64,000 bases of DNA from Lactiplantibacillus plantarum EGD-AQ4 (GCF_000463075.2 NZ_AVAQ01000007.1:1-64000); one strand, 5' to 3'; positions 1-8,569 are shown, numbered from the stretch's first letter. Translations and numbers: made by a program. The notes: a model not told the origin generated them from the letters alone.

Positions 1-343
1 CTATAATAAATTTTTTTATCAGTCGTGGTAGCCAAATACCGCCTGCGACATGCGAGAAGCCCAGGCGCACCTGCCTGTCATTGGCATGCTGGACTTCAAG
101 CGCCATTTGAGAAAAATCCTTCAATAACTGATTGGCCTTGATATACAAGATCCGCCCAGCTGCAGTCGTCACCAATTGGGCCCGGTGATTCGCCTGCGTT
201 AATAAGATGGTCTGATAGTCGGCTTCTAGCCGTTTCAATGCTGCAGAAATAGCAGGCTGAGTCACGTGAAATTGCGCTGCTGTGGCCGTATAATTCCCCG
301 TCTCCACCAATGAACAAAAGTACCTTAAATCTCGTTCATTCAT
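1..343 (-). CDS. LysR-family transcriptional regulator, N-terminal part
   Basis: The reverse strand reads from an ATG at 343 with an N-terminal winged helix-turn-helix typical of LysR regulators: an RDLRYFCSLVETGNYTATAA start, then the recognition-helix pattern TQPAISAALKRLE at about residues 30-42. The frame stays open to the left edge, so only about 114 residues are present and the effector-binding domain is missing. It is encoded on the same strand as the adjacent DASS carrier and 150 bp beyond that gene's end. By analogy with other LysR-carboxylate transporter neighbourhoods it may control the carrier and the divergent flavoprotein; that role is inference. Confidence 0.85.
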   Translation of the reverse strand, partial: MNERDLRYFCSLVETGNYTATAAQFHVTQPAISAALKRLEADYQTILLTQANHRAQLVTTAAGRILYIKANQLLKDFSQMALEVQHANDRQVRLGFSHVAGGIWLPRLIKKFII

Positions 344-433
344 CCTTGATTCCCCCCGCATTCTGTTCGGTCGTGCTCATGAAAAGTGAGCCGCAACCAT
401 TCTGATTTTACTTAATGCTTAATTTTAACACTA

Positions 434-483
434 AAAGCGATCTCGATTAGGCCACCTTTATGCAACCTAATCGAGATCGCTTT
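434..483. terminator. Rho-independent terminator, likely bidirectional
   Basis: An 18-bp perfect inverted repeat (arms 434-451 and 466-483) with A- and T-rich flanks lies just downstream of the DASS gene's stop. It most likely ends the carrier transcript on the minus strand. Confidence 0.75.
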
Positions 484-494
484 AACGATCATTT

Positions 495-1910
495 TTACCA
501 AAATCCCAGTAGCTTAGTCCAAAGTAAGCCACCGCCTAACCAGATCACGTTGAAGATAACACCAACAATCGCACTTAACTTCCACCATTCTGCACTCGTC
601 ACGTAGCCCGTACTCGATAGGAGAGCAGCTGGCCCTGCCGAGTACGGTGTCGTCGACAGGTTGATTGACCCAGCAAACGCTAATAGCAGTGCCGCTAAAA
701 CATGTGGTACCCCGGCACCGATTGCAATCGATAAGAACCCTGCATATAACGCCGATATCTGCGTCGAAACACTCGGAAACATGTAGTGTAAGTAAAAGTA
801 GGCTAAGAACAGGATAATCAAGACACTAATCCAATTCATGCCACTTAACAAATGACCCAGTGTTTTGGAAAACCATGGGAAGAAGCCCAATGTCATCAAC
901 TTTTTCGACATCATCATAATAATAGATAGCCAGACCAGAATGTTCCAAGCAAAGCTTTCATTGAGCAGATCCTTAGTCGTCAGCACCCCGGTAATCAGTA
1001 AAATAGCCACGGCAATAAAACTAACTTCAGTCGCGTCAATGCCAATTTTGGTTCCGATGAGCCACAAAATAATGGCTAACACGAACGTCACCGCCATAAT
1101 CTTCTCACTGGCCGTCATTTTCCCTAGGGCTGACAAACGCGTCGTTGCCCACCGATGCGCATCCGGCGTCTCTTTGACTTCGGGCGGATAGACTTTATAC
1201 AATACCCACGGAATAATCAGTAGTGACAAAATTCCAGGGACACAGGCTGCCATGAACCACTGCATCCAAGTAACGGTGATGCCCTGCATTTTCGCAAGGC
1301 CAATCGCCACCATATTACCAGCCAAACCTGTTAGAAATAAACCAGACGTAATATTATTGACTTCATACTCATTGAAAACTAGAAATGAACCTAATTTGCG
1401 CTGCGTCCCCTGTTTTGGATCAGAACCCATTTCGCGAGACAAATTATCAATAATTGGATACATAATCCCATTGACCCGCGCGTTGTTACTCGGAATCCCA
1501 ATTGCTAGTACGGCATCCACAAAGGATAGCGCGTAGGCCAGGCTCAGCGTTCGTTTGCCAAACAAGCTCACGAACAGGTACGCAATGCGCTTACCTAATC
1601 CGGACTTGATAAAGCCGGCCGCCATGAACATACACATTGCAACCATCCAAGCGGTCGAATTACCAAATCCGGTTGCAACTTCGTCCATTGTAAACACGCC
1701 GCTGAGTGTCGCCACGACAATTCCAATCAGCGTCACCGCCATCATTGGTAATGGTTTCGTAATGCAAGCGATGATTGTTGCCACAAAAATCGCAAACAGA
1801 TGCCATGCCACGATACTGATTGCTAACGGTCGTAATGGCGTAACTAGCCACAGGCCAATTCCAAATACCAACGGCAAAATAAAGCCCTTCCATTTTACTG
1901 TACTCAACAT
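495..1910 (-). CDS. DASS-family dicarboxylate/citrate:sodium symporter
   Basis: The 471-residue protein is almost entirely hydrophobic helices (about 12 predicted by eye) and fits the divalent anion:Na+ symporter family (CitT/SdcS/TtdT-like). Two conserved substrate/sodium-loop signatures are visible: IPSNNARVNG near residue 140 and NLSTTPYSAGPAAL near residue 420, the paired SNT-type motifs of the family. The ATG at 1910 is preceded by a strong AGGAGGG ribosome-binding site. It is divergent from a fumarate-reductase-like flavoprotein, so import of a C4-dicarboxylate or citrate, or exchange with succinate, is a reasonable guess; the exact substrate cannot be read from the sequence. Confidence 0.9.
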   Translation of the reverse strand: MLSTVKWKGFILPLVFGIGLWLVTPLRPLAISIVAWHLFAIFVATIIACITKPLPMMAVTLIGIVVATLSGVFTMDEVATGFGNSTAWMVAMCMFMAAGFIKSGLGKRIAYLFVSLFGKRTLSLAYALSFVDAVLAIGIPSNNARVNGIMYPIIDNLSREMGSDPKQGTQRKLGSFLVFNEYEVNNITSGLFLTGLAGNMVAIGLAKMQGITVTWMQWFMAACVPGILSLLIIPWVLYKVYPPEVKETPDAHRWATTRLSALGKMTASEKIMAVTFVLAIILWLIGTKIGIDATEVSFIAVAILLITGVLTTKDLLNESFAWNILVWLSIIMMMSKKLMTLGFFPWFSKTLGHLLSGMNWISVLIILFLAYFYLHYMFPSVSTQISALYAGFLSIAIGAGVPHVLAALLLAFAGSINLSTTPYSAGPAALLSSTGYVTSAEWWKLSAIVGVIFNVIWLGGGLLWTKLLGFW

Positions 1911-2141
1911 TGCAGGTCCCTCCTGGCCAACGATATTTTGTTAATAAATTCACATAATGACTACTATGATCACTTATTGTGCTTTTTGAGGCTTACCATA
2001 ACTTAATTTATGAGTCTGTCAATCGTAAATTGGCTGTGTGGGCTTAGACTAGTGCTAAAAGTGGATTAAATCGGCCTTTCACAGCTAGTATTTTTGCTGA
2101 TGATTAGATTTATCGAGCTAGCTTTCTCGTTGATGGTCTGA

Positions 2142-2168
2142 CTTTTTATAAATAAAATTTATAAAAAG
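2142..2168. promoter_or_regulatory. Perfect 12-bp inverted repeat, candidate operator
   Basis: Within the 462-bp divergent intergenic region (1911-2372) two 12-bp arms (2142-2153 and 2157-2168) form a perfect inverted repeat with an AAA spacer. There is no T-run typical of a terminator. It could bind the neighbouring LysR regulator or another factor. The rest of the intergenic region is AT-rich with no further feature I can name. Confidence 0.45.
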
Positions 2169-2372
2169 CCAAAATAAAGTTTGACTTTAATTCGTTGAAT
2201 TGTAATTCGTCGGATTTTAGCTGAGCAAATTTATCATTGTTATCGTTGTCACAAGGCCATTTTGAAGCAGTTCCAAAAATTTGTGGTTGTTTTTCTGGTC
2301 GAAGAACTTATATTGAAAGTGTAAACAATACGTGTGTTTATCCAATTAAAACCTAGCAAAGGACTGTTTGTT

Positions 2373-4742
2373 ATGAAATACGTTGCATTGATGGGAACGA
2401 CCGCCCAGCACTCTTATAATCGCGACTTGTTACAATTTATGGCGCACCACTTTAGTCACCAAGCCACGATTGAGGTCAATGAAATCACTGGTATTCCGCT
2501 CTTCAACGAACCAGATCAAAATGACGTCCCGGCATCCGTTCAACAGCTAAATGATAAAATTAGCCAGGCAGACGGCGTCATCATTGGCGTGCCAGAGTAT
2601 GATCACGCGATTCCGGCAGCACTCAAAAACGTCATTGAATGGCTCTCCTACCAACTACACCCGTTTGCCAATAAGCCGGTAATGTTAGTCGGAACTTCAC
2701 TTGGAATTCAGGGCACGTGCCGCGCTCAGGGGGATTTACGGCGGATTTTAAACTCGCCTGGTGTGGATGCTCAAGTCCTCCCCGGCAACGAATACATGCT
2801 GAGTTATGCCGGCAAAGCCTTTGACGAAACTGGCGAACTGACAGATGGCCCGTCCATCAAATTCTTGGAACGGTGTTTTGCTAATTTCGAACAGTTTGTT
2901 AAGACGGTGAATGGGACGCCGGCACTAAATGTCGACTGGCAAGGGAGTTATGACGTGATTGTCCTCGGCTTTGGTGGTGCGGGTGCCACGGCAGCTCGTT
3001 TCGCCGCCGACAATGGTGCCCACGTGCTCTTAGTTGATGCAGCGACGTTTGGCCGTGAAGGTGGTAATACCCGTTACTCAGCACAACACGTTGTGACGGG
3101 TGAAAGTCTTGACCAGTTGACCGCCTACTATCAAGCATTAGGGGCACCCTTTAGCACGCCTGCAAAAACGTTGAATGCCTATTTAAGTGGAATGAGTCAG
3201 ATTCCAAGCTACTTTGAAAAATACTTGGGCATCAAAGCAGTCAGTTGGAAGCACGATATTAAACCCGGCGATGCCGTAGCAATTAAGAAAACGATGGCGG
3301 AATACCCCGAGCTAGCAGGTAGTGAGACCATCGACTTTGCGCTCGTTCACAAGCGCGATAAAGATGCGGCGCTTTGGAAGTTACTACGGAAAAACGTCCT
3401 CGACCGTGCTGATAAAATCGATGTCTGGCTGAATTCACGCGCACAGCATTTGATACAGGACCCTAATTCTAAAATTATCCAGGGTGTTCAAATCAAGCGT
3501 GGCGAACGTTTGCTCAATTTGCATGCCAATCACGGGGTCGTCTTAGCGATGGGCGGTTTCGAAAATAACGCAGAACTGACGCAAACTTATCTGCATAGCG
3601 CACACTTAACGCCACTTGGGACGCTCTACAATCGGGGTGATGGTGTGAAGATGGCGCAGGAAGTCGATGCCAAAATGTGGCATATGACGAATTATGAATC
3701 GCATGGCATCCTACCTGGAATTACGTTTAAAGAAGATGCTAACGAGCGCGGACGCCAAATTGAACACTGGCCACTACTCAAGAACGGCAGTATATTCGTT
3801 ATCGCTGATGACGGGACACGGTACTTCCCAGAAGATGCTAAACACCGCCATGGTCATGTCTATACTCATGGGGCCTGGCTAATTCCAATGAAGAATCAGC
3901 ACCCCTACTTGGTTTTTGATCAGACACAGTATGAGGCCTTCAAAGCGCAAGAACAGCGGGATGGACAACTCCCTTATCCAAAATTCATGCGTAAACTCAT
4001 CACCGCACCAACTATTGAAAAATTAGCCGCTAAGCTCGATGTCCCAGCGGCTAACCTACAGCAGACCGTTACCGACTTTAATCATTACACGGAAGTTGGC
4101 CGCGACTTTGCCTTTGGTCGTGATCCACAAACGATGCGGCAACTAGATGCCGGACCGTACTATGCGATTGCTGCCGCTAACGATGTACTCAATACCCAGG
4201 GTGGTCCTCAGCGCAATGAGCATGCTCAGATTCTTAACGTCAATAACGACCCGATTCCTCACTTGTTTGGTGCAGGCGAACTGGGTGGCATCGTCGCCAA
4301 CTGCTACCAGGGCGGTGGCAATTTAGCTGAATGCCTGATTTTTGGTAAGTTAGCTGGTGAAAACGCGGCCCGTCCTAAGTCCGATAGTGAATCTGTTGAT
4401 GCAGACGAAGCCAATGGCATTAATGACCTCGCGGATGGCGAAACAGCCGCCAACGTCAAATTAGGTGCCGACCAATACTTGGGAAGTTCCAACGCCGGAC
4501 TCGGTGGTAAAGTCATCGTTCGCGTCACCTATCGTGATCACAAGATTCAAGCCGTGGATGTCATTCAACATCACGAAAGCGAAGATGTCGGCCTGACTGC
4601 TATTAAAGAGATTCCACAAGAAATCGTTGCAGCCAATTCAACCAGCGTCGATGCCGTCTCAGGCGCATCTGCCTCCAGCCGCGCAATCAAAGAAGCGGTG
4701 CAGGATGCGTTGAAACAGGTAACGAATTCTGTGACAAATTAA
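2373..4742 (+). CDS. Three-domain fumarate-reductase-like flavoprotein
   Basis: The start chosen is the ATG at 2373, preceded by AAAGGA with 9-nt spacing, rather than a GTG at 2334; this gives 789 residues. Domain order: an NADPH-dependent FMN-reductase/flavodoxin-2 domain (about 1-175), an FAD_binding_2 domain beginning with the Rossmann motif VIVLGFGGAGATAA near residue 193, and a C-terminal FMN_bind domain (about 700-789). The last contains DAVSGAS near residue 760, which resembles the ApbE flavinylation signature that places FMN on Thr or Ser. Soluble NADH-dependent fumarate, hydroxycinnamate and vinylphenol reductases of lactobacilli share this build, so fumarate is only the likeliest acceptor. 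A dicarboxylate carrier lies divergent to it. Confidence 0.88.
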   Translation: MKYVALMGTTAQHSYNRDLLQFMAHHFSHQATIEVNEITGIPLFNEPDQNDVPASVQQLNDKISQADGVIIGVPEYDHAIPAALKNVIEWLSYQLHPFANKPVMLVGTSLGIQGTCRAQGDLRRILNSPGVDAQVLPGNEYMLSYAGKAFDETGELTDGPSIKFLERCFANFEQFVKTVNGTPALNVDWQGSYDVIVLGFGGAGATAARFAADNGAHVLLVDAATFGREGGNTRYSAQHVVTGESLDQLTAYYQALGAPFSTPAKTLNAYLSGMSQIPSYFEKYLGIKAVSWKHDIKPGDAVAIKKTMAEYPELAGSETIDFALVHKRDKDAALWKLLRKNVLDRADKIDVWLNSRAQHLIQDPNSKIIQGVQIKRGERLLNLHANHGVVLAMGGFENNAELTQTYLHSAHLTPLGTLYNRGDGVKMAQEVDAKMWHMTNYESHGILPGITFKEDANERGRQIEHWPLLKNGSIFVIADDGTRYFPEDAKHRHGHVYTHGAWLIPMKNQHPYLVFDQTQYEAFKAQEQRDGQLPYPKFMRKLITAPTIEKLAAKLDVPAANLQQTVTDFNHYTEVGRDFAFGRDPQTMRQLDAGPYYAIAAANDVLNTQGGPQRNEHAQILNVNNDPIPHLFGAGELGGIVANCYQGGGNLAECLIFGKLAGENAARPKSDSESVDADEANGINDLADGETAANVKLGADQYLGSSNAGLGGKVIVRVTYRDHKIQAVDVIQHHESEDVGLTAIKEIPQEIVAANSTSVDAVSGASASSRAIKEAVQDALKQVTNSVTN

Positions 4743-4750
4743 ATAATTAG

Positions 4751-4795
4751 AGCGCCATCCGCTTCAAATGATGCCAATTTGAACTGGATGGCGCT
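4751..4795 (+). terminator. Rho-independent terminator after the flavoprotein gene
   Basis: A 10-bp GC-rich inverted repeat (AGCGCCATCC at 4751 with its complement ending at 4795) follows the stop codon by a few bases. The T-run is weak. Confidence 0.6.
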
Positions 4796-4809
4796 TGTGT
4801 GTTACGCGA

Positions 4810-4825
4810 TGTTTCACGTGAAACA
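4810..4825. promoter_or_regulatory. parS-type site (ParB/Spo0J binding)
   Basis: The 16 bases TGTTTCACGTGAAACA form a perfect palindrome and match the consensus TGTTNCACGTGAAACA of chromosomal parS. The site lies between convergent genes. An identical copy is at 57989-58004. parS clustering around oriC supports an origin-proximal location for the window. Confidence 0.85.
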
Positions 4826-4904
4826 TTATGGGTCAAACTCTTAGGCAACTAACCGCTGATAGCCGTCAATGCGCTAAGTTACCAGGATTTCCTTACAGCT
4901 AAAT

Positions 4905-4939
4905 AGGACCACCCAGAACAGTCGTTTCCAGGTGGTCCT
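4905..4939 (-). terminator. Rho-independent terminator of the PTPS-like gene
   Basis: Inverted repeat AGGACCACC...GGTGGTCCT lies just downstream of the minus-strand gene that ends at 4947. Confidence 0.65.
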
Positions 4940-4946
4940 TTCGTTT

Positions 4947-5315
4947 CTAATCAGTCACGCTAATACAGTAAGCACGGGTCGGCGAATCGCTTACCTCAAT
5001 GCGCATCAGTTGCGCACCGTTTTCACGTAATGTATTATCGATCTTCTTAAACAAGTACTCCGTCACATTTTCAACGGTGGGATTAACCGTTTTGAATTCC
5101 GGCAAATCATTCAAAAATTTTCCTGACAATTCATCTAAGGCTTGATGTAAGTTTTTTTCGATGTCATAGAAGGCCACCATCGCATCGACCGTGTGTAACT
5201 CACAAACAATCTCCCACGTATGCGTGTGCTTCTTCCCGGACCCCGTCGCCCATCGAATCGCGTGGCTCGCATTCACATAGGATTTAATTTTGTAAGAACG
5301 TTGTTTGGTCGTCAT
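4947..5315 (-). CDS. 6-pyruvoyl-tetrahydropterin synthase/QueD-like protein
   Basis: The 122-residue protein has the T-fold layout of the PTPS/QueD family: an early SHAI histidine, the zinc-ligand pair in KKHTHTWE, the NPTVENV segment and a conserved glutamate/Asp region near the end. QueD makes 6-carboxytetrahydropterin for queuosine synthesis. However, the Cys that normally sits just before the HxH zinc motif and acts as catalytic acid/base is absent here (GSGKKHTHT), and no queC, queE or queF gene is nearby. It may belong to a PTPS-related subfamily with another role, so I give no gene symbol. Confidence 0.7.
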   Translation of the reverse strand: MTTKQRSYKIKSYVNASHAIRWATGSGKKHTHTWEIVCELHTVDAMVAFYDIEKNLHQALDELSGKFLNDLPEFKTVNPTVENVTEYLFKKIDNTLRENGAQLMRIEVSDSPTRAYCISVTD

Positions 5316-5454
5316 GCCGCGTTACCTCCGTCTGGTTCAAGTTACCTACCATCTTAGTTGAAACGATGGCGGATAGCAACAGTTACGGCAGGTAAACAGC
5401 CGGTGCACGCCACCAACAGTCACCAGCTTTTGAATGCTTTCATGACCGTTAATA

Positions 5455-5492
5455 AAAAGCAATTTCAACTCATTTGAGTCAAGAATTGCTTT
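5455..5492 (-). terminator. Rho-independent terminator of the UDG-family gene
   Basis: Inverted repeat AAAGCAATTTC...GAATTGCTTT is followed on the minus strand by TTTTTATT. It lies about 75 bp past the stop at 5568. Apart from this hairpin I see nothing in 5316-5567. Confidence 0.65.
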
Positions 5493-5567
5493 ACATTTCA
5501 TCCTGAAAGTGTAACGTCGGTAATATCGTGCGCTGCTGTTTAGACCATTGACGTTTGACCTAAAGGA

Positions 5568-6149
5568 TTATTGTAGTGCCGCTTTAACGCGCTTCTGCAG
5601 ATCCGGCACAACTGTCGTTTGAAACCACGGATTCTTCTTCTGCCAGCCGTAATTAAGTGGTGATGGATGCACGAGCGGGAAGTAGTCCGGTAGATAATCT
5701 TGATAATTCTGGACCGTCGCCGTAAGTGTCTTTTGCCGTGACCGACCGAGGTACGCTTTAATCGCATACTGCCCGACCAGTAACGTCAATTGAACATTCG
5801 GCATCATCGCTAACAAGGGTTCGTGCCACTTGTCCATAAAGCCTTTGCGTGGTGGCAAATCACCGCTTTTACCCTTCCCCGGATAGTAGAAATCTAGCGG
5901 CATGACCGCAATCCGGTCACTCTGATAAAATTGCTCCCGGGTAACGCCCATCCAGTCTCGTAATCGGTCGCCGCTCGCATCATTGAAGTACGTCTTAGTA
6001 TTCTGCGCAATGCGCCCCGGTGCCTGACTGATGACCAAAATAGTAGCGGAAGGTAGGACGTGAAATAGTGGGTCCCAGCCTTTTGCTGTGTACTCGGCGT
6101 TATCTGGATCGGCTTTGATGGCTTGTATGATTTCTTCGATAGTTGTGAT
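5568..6149 (-). CDS. Uracil-DNA glycosylase family protein
   Basis: The protein has UDG-superfamily motifs: VISQAPGRIAQ (the water-activating/P-loop-like motif), LPPRKGF in the middle, LLVGQYAIKAYLG, and the C-terminal FPLVHPSPLN with the HPSP signature. It probably removes uracil from DNA. Family similarity continues upstream of the first ATG (6038), through TILVISQAPGRIAQ back to a segment reading TTIEEIIQAIKADPDN. That segment begins at an ATC codon (6149-6147) spaced 7 nt from an AGGTG ribosome-binding site, with an in-frame stop further upstream and no ATG, GTG or TTG until well inside the domain. The start is therefore either a rare ATC or a lost ATG. Confidence 0.75.
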   Translation of the reverse strand: MTTIEEIIQAIKADPDNAEYTAKGWDPLFHVLPSATILVISQAPGRIAQNTKTYFNDASGDRLRDWMGVTREQFYQSDRIAVMPLDFYYPGKGKSGDLPPRKGFMDKWHEPLLAMMPNVQLTLLVGQYAIKAYLGRSRQKTLTATVQNYQDYLPDYFPLVHPSPLNYGWQKKNPWFQTTVVPDLQKRVKAALQ

Positions 6150-6351
6150 AGGGATGCACCTGCGATTCGTTTGTGATTTTTAGGTGCAGTGCGTGTTTAA
6201 TTGCTACACCTCGTGTAATAATCTGTATCCTAACAAGTTTATTATACACTGCGGGCTTTATGATGGCTAAAGACTGGTAATAACAGATTGTCATTCAAAA
6301 AAGTAGTGGCCAAAATAACTAGCCATTAGTCTCGTTGGTCGAATCTCTCAC

Positions 6352-6380
6352 TTGACAAGTCATACACGACGCTGTATCTT
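6352..6380 (+). promoter_or_regulatory. Sigma-A promoter of the T-box operon
   Basis: TTGACA (6352-6357), a 17-nt spacer and TATCTT (6375-6380) precede the T-box leader. Confidence 0.7.
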
Positions 6381-6387
6381 AACCATA

Positions 6388-6647
6388 ACAATTTTACACG
6401 ACATTGATGGAAAGAGTACGGTTGATGAGTATATGTAAAGCGACCAGTGTTAGTGAAAGGCTGGCTTGAAAGTCAATCGGAAGATGAGTCCTGAGTCTTA
6501 ATGGTAGTGCAAGCTGCTATTACGCGTGGGTGCGTTAATCACCCGGCACATAGTTGTGTGCTTTGAGGCAGTCAATGATGACTGTAAATCTGGGTGGTAC
6601 CACGGTCTAATCCGTCCCTGCAAGTAATTGCAGGGACGGATTTTTTA
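6388..6647 (+). promoter_or_regulatory. T-box leader with terminator
   Basis: The conserved T-box sequence TGGTACCACG is at 6595-6604 and is followed by a strong terminator hairpin (stem 6611-6620/6631-6640, T-run 6641-6646), the antiterminator/terminator pair of a tRNA-sensing T-box riboswitch. A Stem I base can be drawn (6419-6426 with 6482-6489) with an AGTA loop-E element at 6428 facing GAA at 6478. The adjoining codon could be AGT (Ser), but the register is uncertain and I do not assign an amino acid. The leader controls the three genes at 6673-9525. Confidence 0.92.
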
Positions 6648-6672
6648 ATTATAACGAAAGGTGTTTAGAACA

Positions 6673-7164
6673 ATGACGCAATATATTTGGAAGTTTCAAG
6701 AATTGAACACACTTAATTACGGTTCGGCACACGCAACACACGATGTCACCCTTATTATCAATCTCGGTTGCCCCGATAGTCGGGCCTGGTATCTTAAGAA
6801 TGAACCACTACTCTTTGGCAAGGTTGCTAATGGCAATATCCAGTTGCATATCAAATTGTGGGACAAGCCCGTTGATGACCTTAAAAATGGCGGTATTGCT
6901 GATCAGTATATTGATTATCATCAGCCTCAACAGGCCCGCGACCTGATCCATAATATTTTCACGGACCAAGCAAAGTTGAATCAATTATCTCCAGCGCAGG
7001 TTGGCCCTTATCTAGCACAAACCTATGGACTGACCCAAGCGAACGCATCAGCTAGCAAGCTCACCGCAAACGAAGTCGCTAGTGCTAGAATTACTAATCT
7101 ACCATCAATAATCGTTGACAATCAATTCCAACCAGAAGAAAAGTTTGACTTGTCAGCGTTATAA
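6673..7164 (+). CDS. Thioredoxin-fold (DsbA-like) protein
   Basis: The start chosen is the ATG at 6673, 9 nt after AAAGGTG, rather than the GTG at 6661; this gives 163 residues. The sequence suggests a DsbA/FrnE-type thioredoxin fold: VTLIINLGCPDSRAWY near residues 22-37 occupies the active-site position but holds a single cysteine rather than CxxC. LPSIIVDNQF near the end resembles the cis-Pro strand. It may be an isomerase-like or dithiol-linked accessory protein. It is the first gene after the T-box, followed by a symporter and an ATP-grasp ligase, so it probably takes part in amino acid related metabolism. The function is not known to me. Confidence 0.6.
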   Translation: MTQYIWKFQELNTLNYGSAHATHDVTLIINLGCPDSRAWYLKNEPLLFGKVANGNIQLHIKLWDKPVDDLKNGGIADQYIDYHQPQQARDLIHNIFTDQAKLNQLSPAQVGPYLAQTYGLTQANASASKLTANEVASARITNLPSIIVDNQFQPEEKFDLSAL

Positions 7165-7196
7165 ACTGCCAGTCGTCACCCAAAGGAGGTCGTGTC

Positions 7197-7376
7197 ATGA
7201 GTCGTCTTAGAATTCACAAGGTTAATAGTTGGTTGACTCTTTGGCGCGGCTGCGCCCTGGGTGAAACTGCCATGTACACGATGTTTTCACTAGCAACTGA
7301 AGCTCGAAAACATATAAAAGCGAGGTTTTATACATGGCAACGATCAAACGAATTGGATTTCCGTACCAACTACTGA
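7197..7376 (+). CDS. Possible 59-residue ORF overlapping the symporter start
   Basis: An ATG at 7197 sits 7 nt after a near-perfect AAAGGAGG (7182-7189), a better ribosome-binding site than those of the neighbouring genes. The ORF ends at TGA 7374-7376, 43 bases inside the symporter gene (start 7334). The peptide is basic and starts MSRLRIHKVNSWLTLWRG; I recognise no family. It may be a translated coupling ORF, a decayed gene fragment or chance. Confidence 0.35.
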   Translation: MSRLRIHKVNSWLTLWRGCALGETAMYTMFSLATEARKHIKARFYTWQRSNELDFRTNY

Positions 7377-8569
7377 TTGCTTTAGTATTAGCAGTTATTT
7401 TCGGCAAATTTTTACCGATCGCAGATTCTTTTTACAATTTATTAGGCACAGTTTTCATTAATGCAATTACGATGATCATCTTACCGTTGATTTTTCCGGT
7501 AGTCATTATGGCTGTCGTTAAGATTTTTAATCAGAAGTCTTTTGGTCATATTCTTCTCAAAACCTTTGTTTATTTCTTTGTGATTACCACCATTATTATC
7601 GCCCTATTCTTATTAGCAGCTTACTATTTCGGATTTGGTACTGGGACACACGCCAGCGCTAACGTCAGCGCTCTGAAGGGCATCGGGACCAGTATCAACC
7701 TTTGGACATTTTTAGCCTCAATCGTTCCTGCCAATATCATTAAGGCCTTCTCAGACAACAATTTGCTCTCTGTCATTTTCTTCGCGATTGTGCTTGGACT
7801 TGGTTTGGGTGCCTATGGACCAGCAAAAGCCAAGCCACTACTTAATTTATTTGATATCTGGATTGAAGCGCTGTATAAAATCACTGATTTCATTATTAAA
7901 CTATCACCGATTGGGATTTTTGGTATCATTGCACACGATGTCAGCAGTGTTGGTACCAGCGAATTAGTTTCCCTAGTAACTTTCATCGTAGGCCTTTATA
8001 TCGGCTATGCAGCACTACTTTTGATTGTTTTTCCAATCATTGCAAGCATCTACCGGGTTCCTTACCTTGCCACTTTACGAGAGACACGTGACTTGTTCAC
8101 CCTTGCCTTTTTCACTGGTAGTTCCAGCGTTGTACTCCCTAAATTACTAGAACGACTAAAAGCAAATGGTGCTTCTCAAACGGTCACTGATTTTGTGGTT
8201 CCGCTAGGCTATACCTTTAACTTGGAAGGCGCAACTGTCTATCTTTCATTGGCCGTTGCTTTTGTGACTAACAGCTATAACTTGTCTCTATCGTTAACAA
8301 CACTTGTTACGATCGTCTTACTACTGACATTCATTAGTAAAACTATCGCGACGGTTCCTTCTGGTGCCATTGTCGTCCTGCTTGCCACGGCGACCCAACT
8401 TGGATTGCCCAAAGAAGGCGTCGCATTAATCTTCGCCGTTGATTTCTTTGCTAATGCCGGCCGAACTGCACTCAATGTTTTAGGCAACGCAATTGCGGCT
8501 AAAGCCATCGAAGGACAATTACAGGCCCCTTCTACGAAACCAATTTCATCAAAACTCGCCAACGAATAA
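7334..8569 (+). CDS. SDF/DAACS-family amino acid (dicarboxylate) symporter
   Basis: The 411-residue membrane protein belongs to the dicarboxylate/amino acid:cation symporter family (GltP/SstT/DctA type). Visible features are the hydrophobic N-terminal helices with FLPIADSFYNLLG, the serine-rich hairpin FFTGSSSVVLPK near residue 260, the LGYTFNLEGATVYLS segment near residue 300 that carries the NMDGT-like cation motif in altered form, and a C-terminal DFFANAGRTALNV. It would import an amino acid such as Glu, Asp, Ser or Thr. T-box control supports an amino acid substrate. The ribosome-binding site is GAGG at 7322. Confidence 0.88.
   Translation: MATIKRIGFPYQLLIALVLAVIFGKFLPIADSFYNLLGTVFINAITMIILPLIFPVVIMAVVKIFNQKSFGHILLKTFVYFFVITTIIIALFLLAAYYFGFGTGTHASANVSALKGIGTSINLWTFLASIVPANIIKAFSDNNLLSVIFFAIVLGLGLGAYGPAKAKPLLNLFDIWIEALYKITDFIIKLSPIGIFGIIAHDVSSVGTSELVSLVTFIVGLYIGYAALLLIVFPIIASIYRVPYLATLRETRDLFTLAFFTGSSSVVLPKLLERLKANGASQTVTDFVVPLGYTFNLEGATVYLSLAVAFVTNSYNLSLSLTTLVTIVLLLTFISKTIATVPSGAIVVLLATATQLGLPKEGVALIFAVDFFANAGRTALNVLGNAIAAKAIEGQLQAPSTKPISSKLANE

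Noticed and set aside
865-1944. Plus-strand ORFs opposite the DASS carrier
   Set aside because: Shadow frames of a well-supported minus-strand gene, without ribosome-binding sites or recognisable domains.
6478-6489. Assigning the T-box to serine from an AGT codon
   Set aside because: The specifier loop register cannot be fixed by eye; neighbouring registers give other codons.
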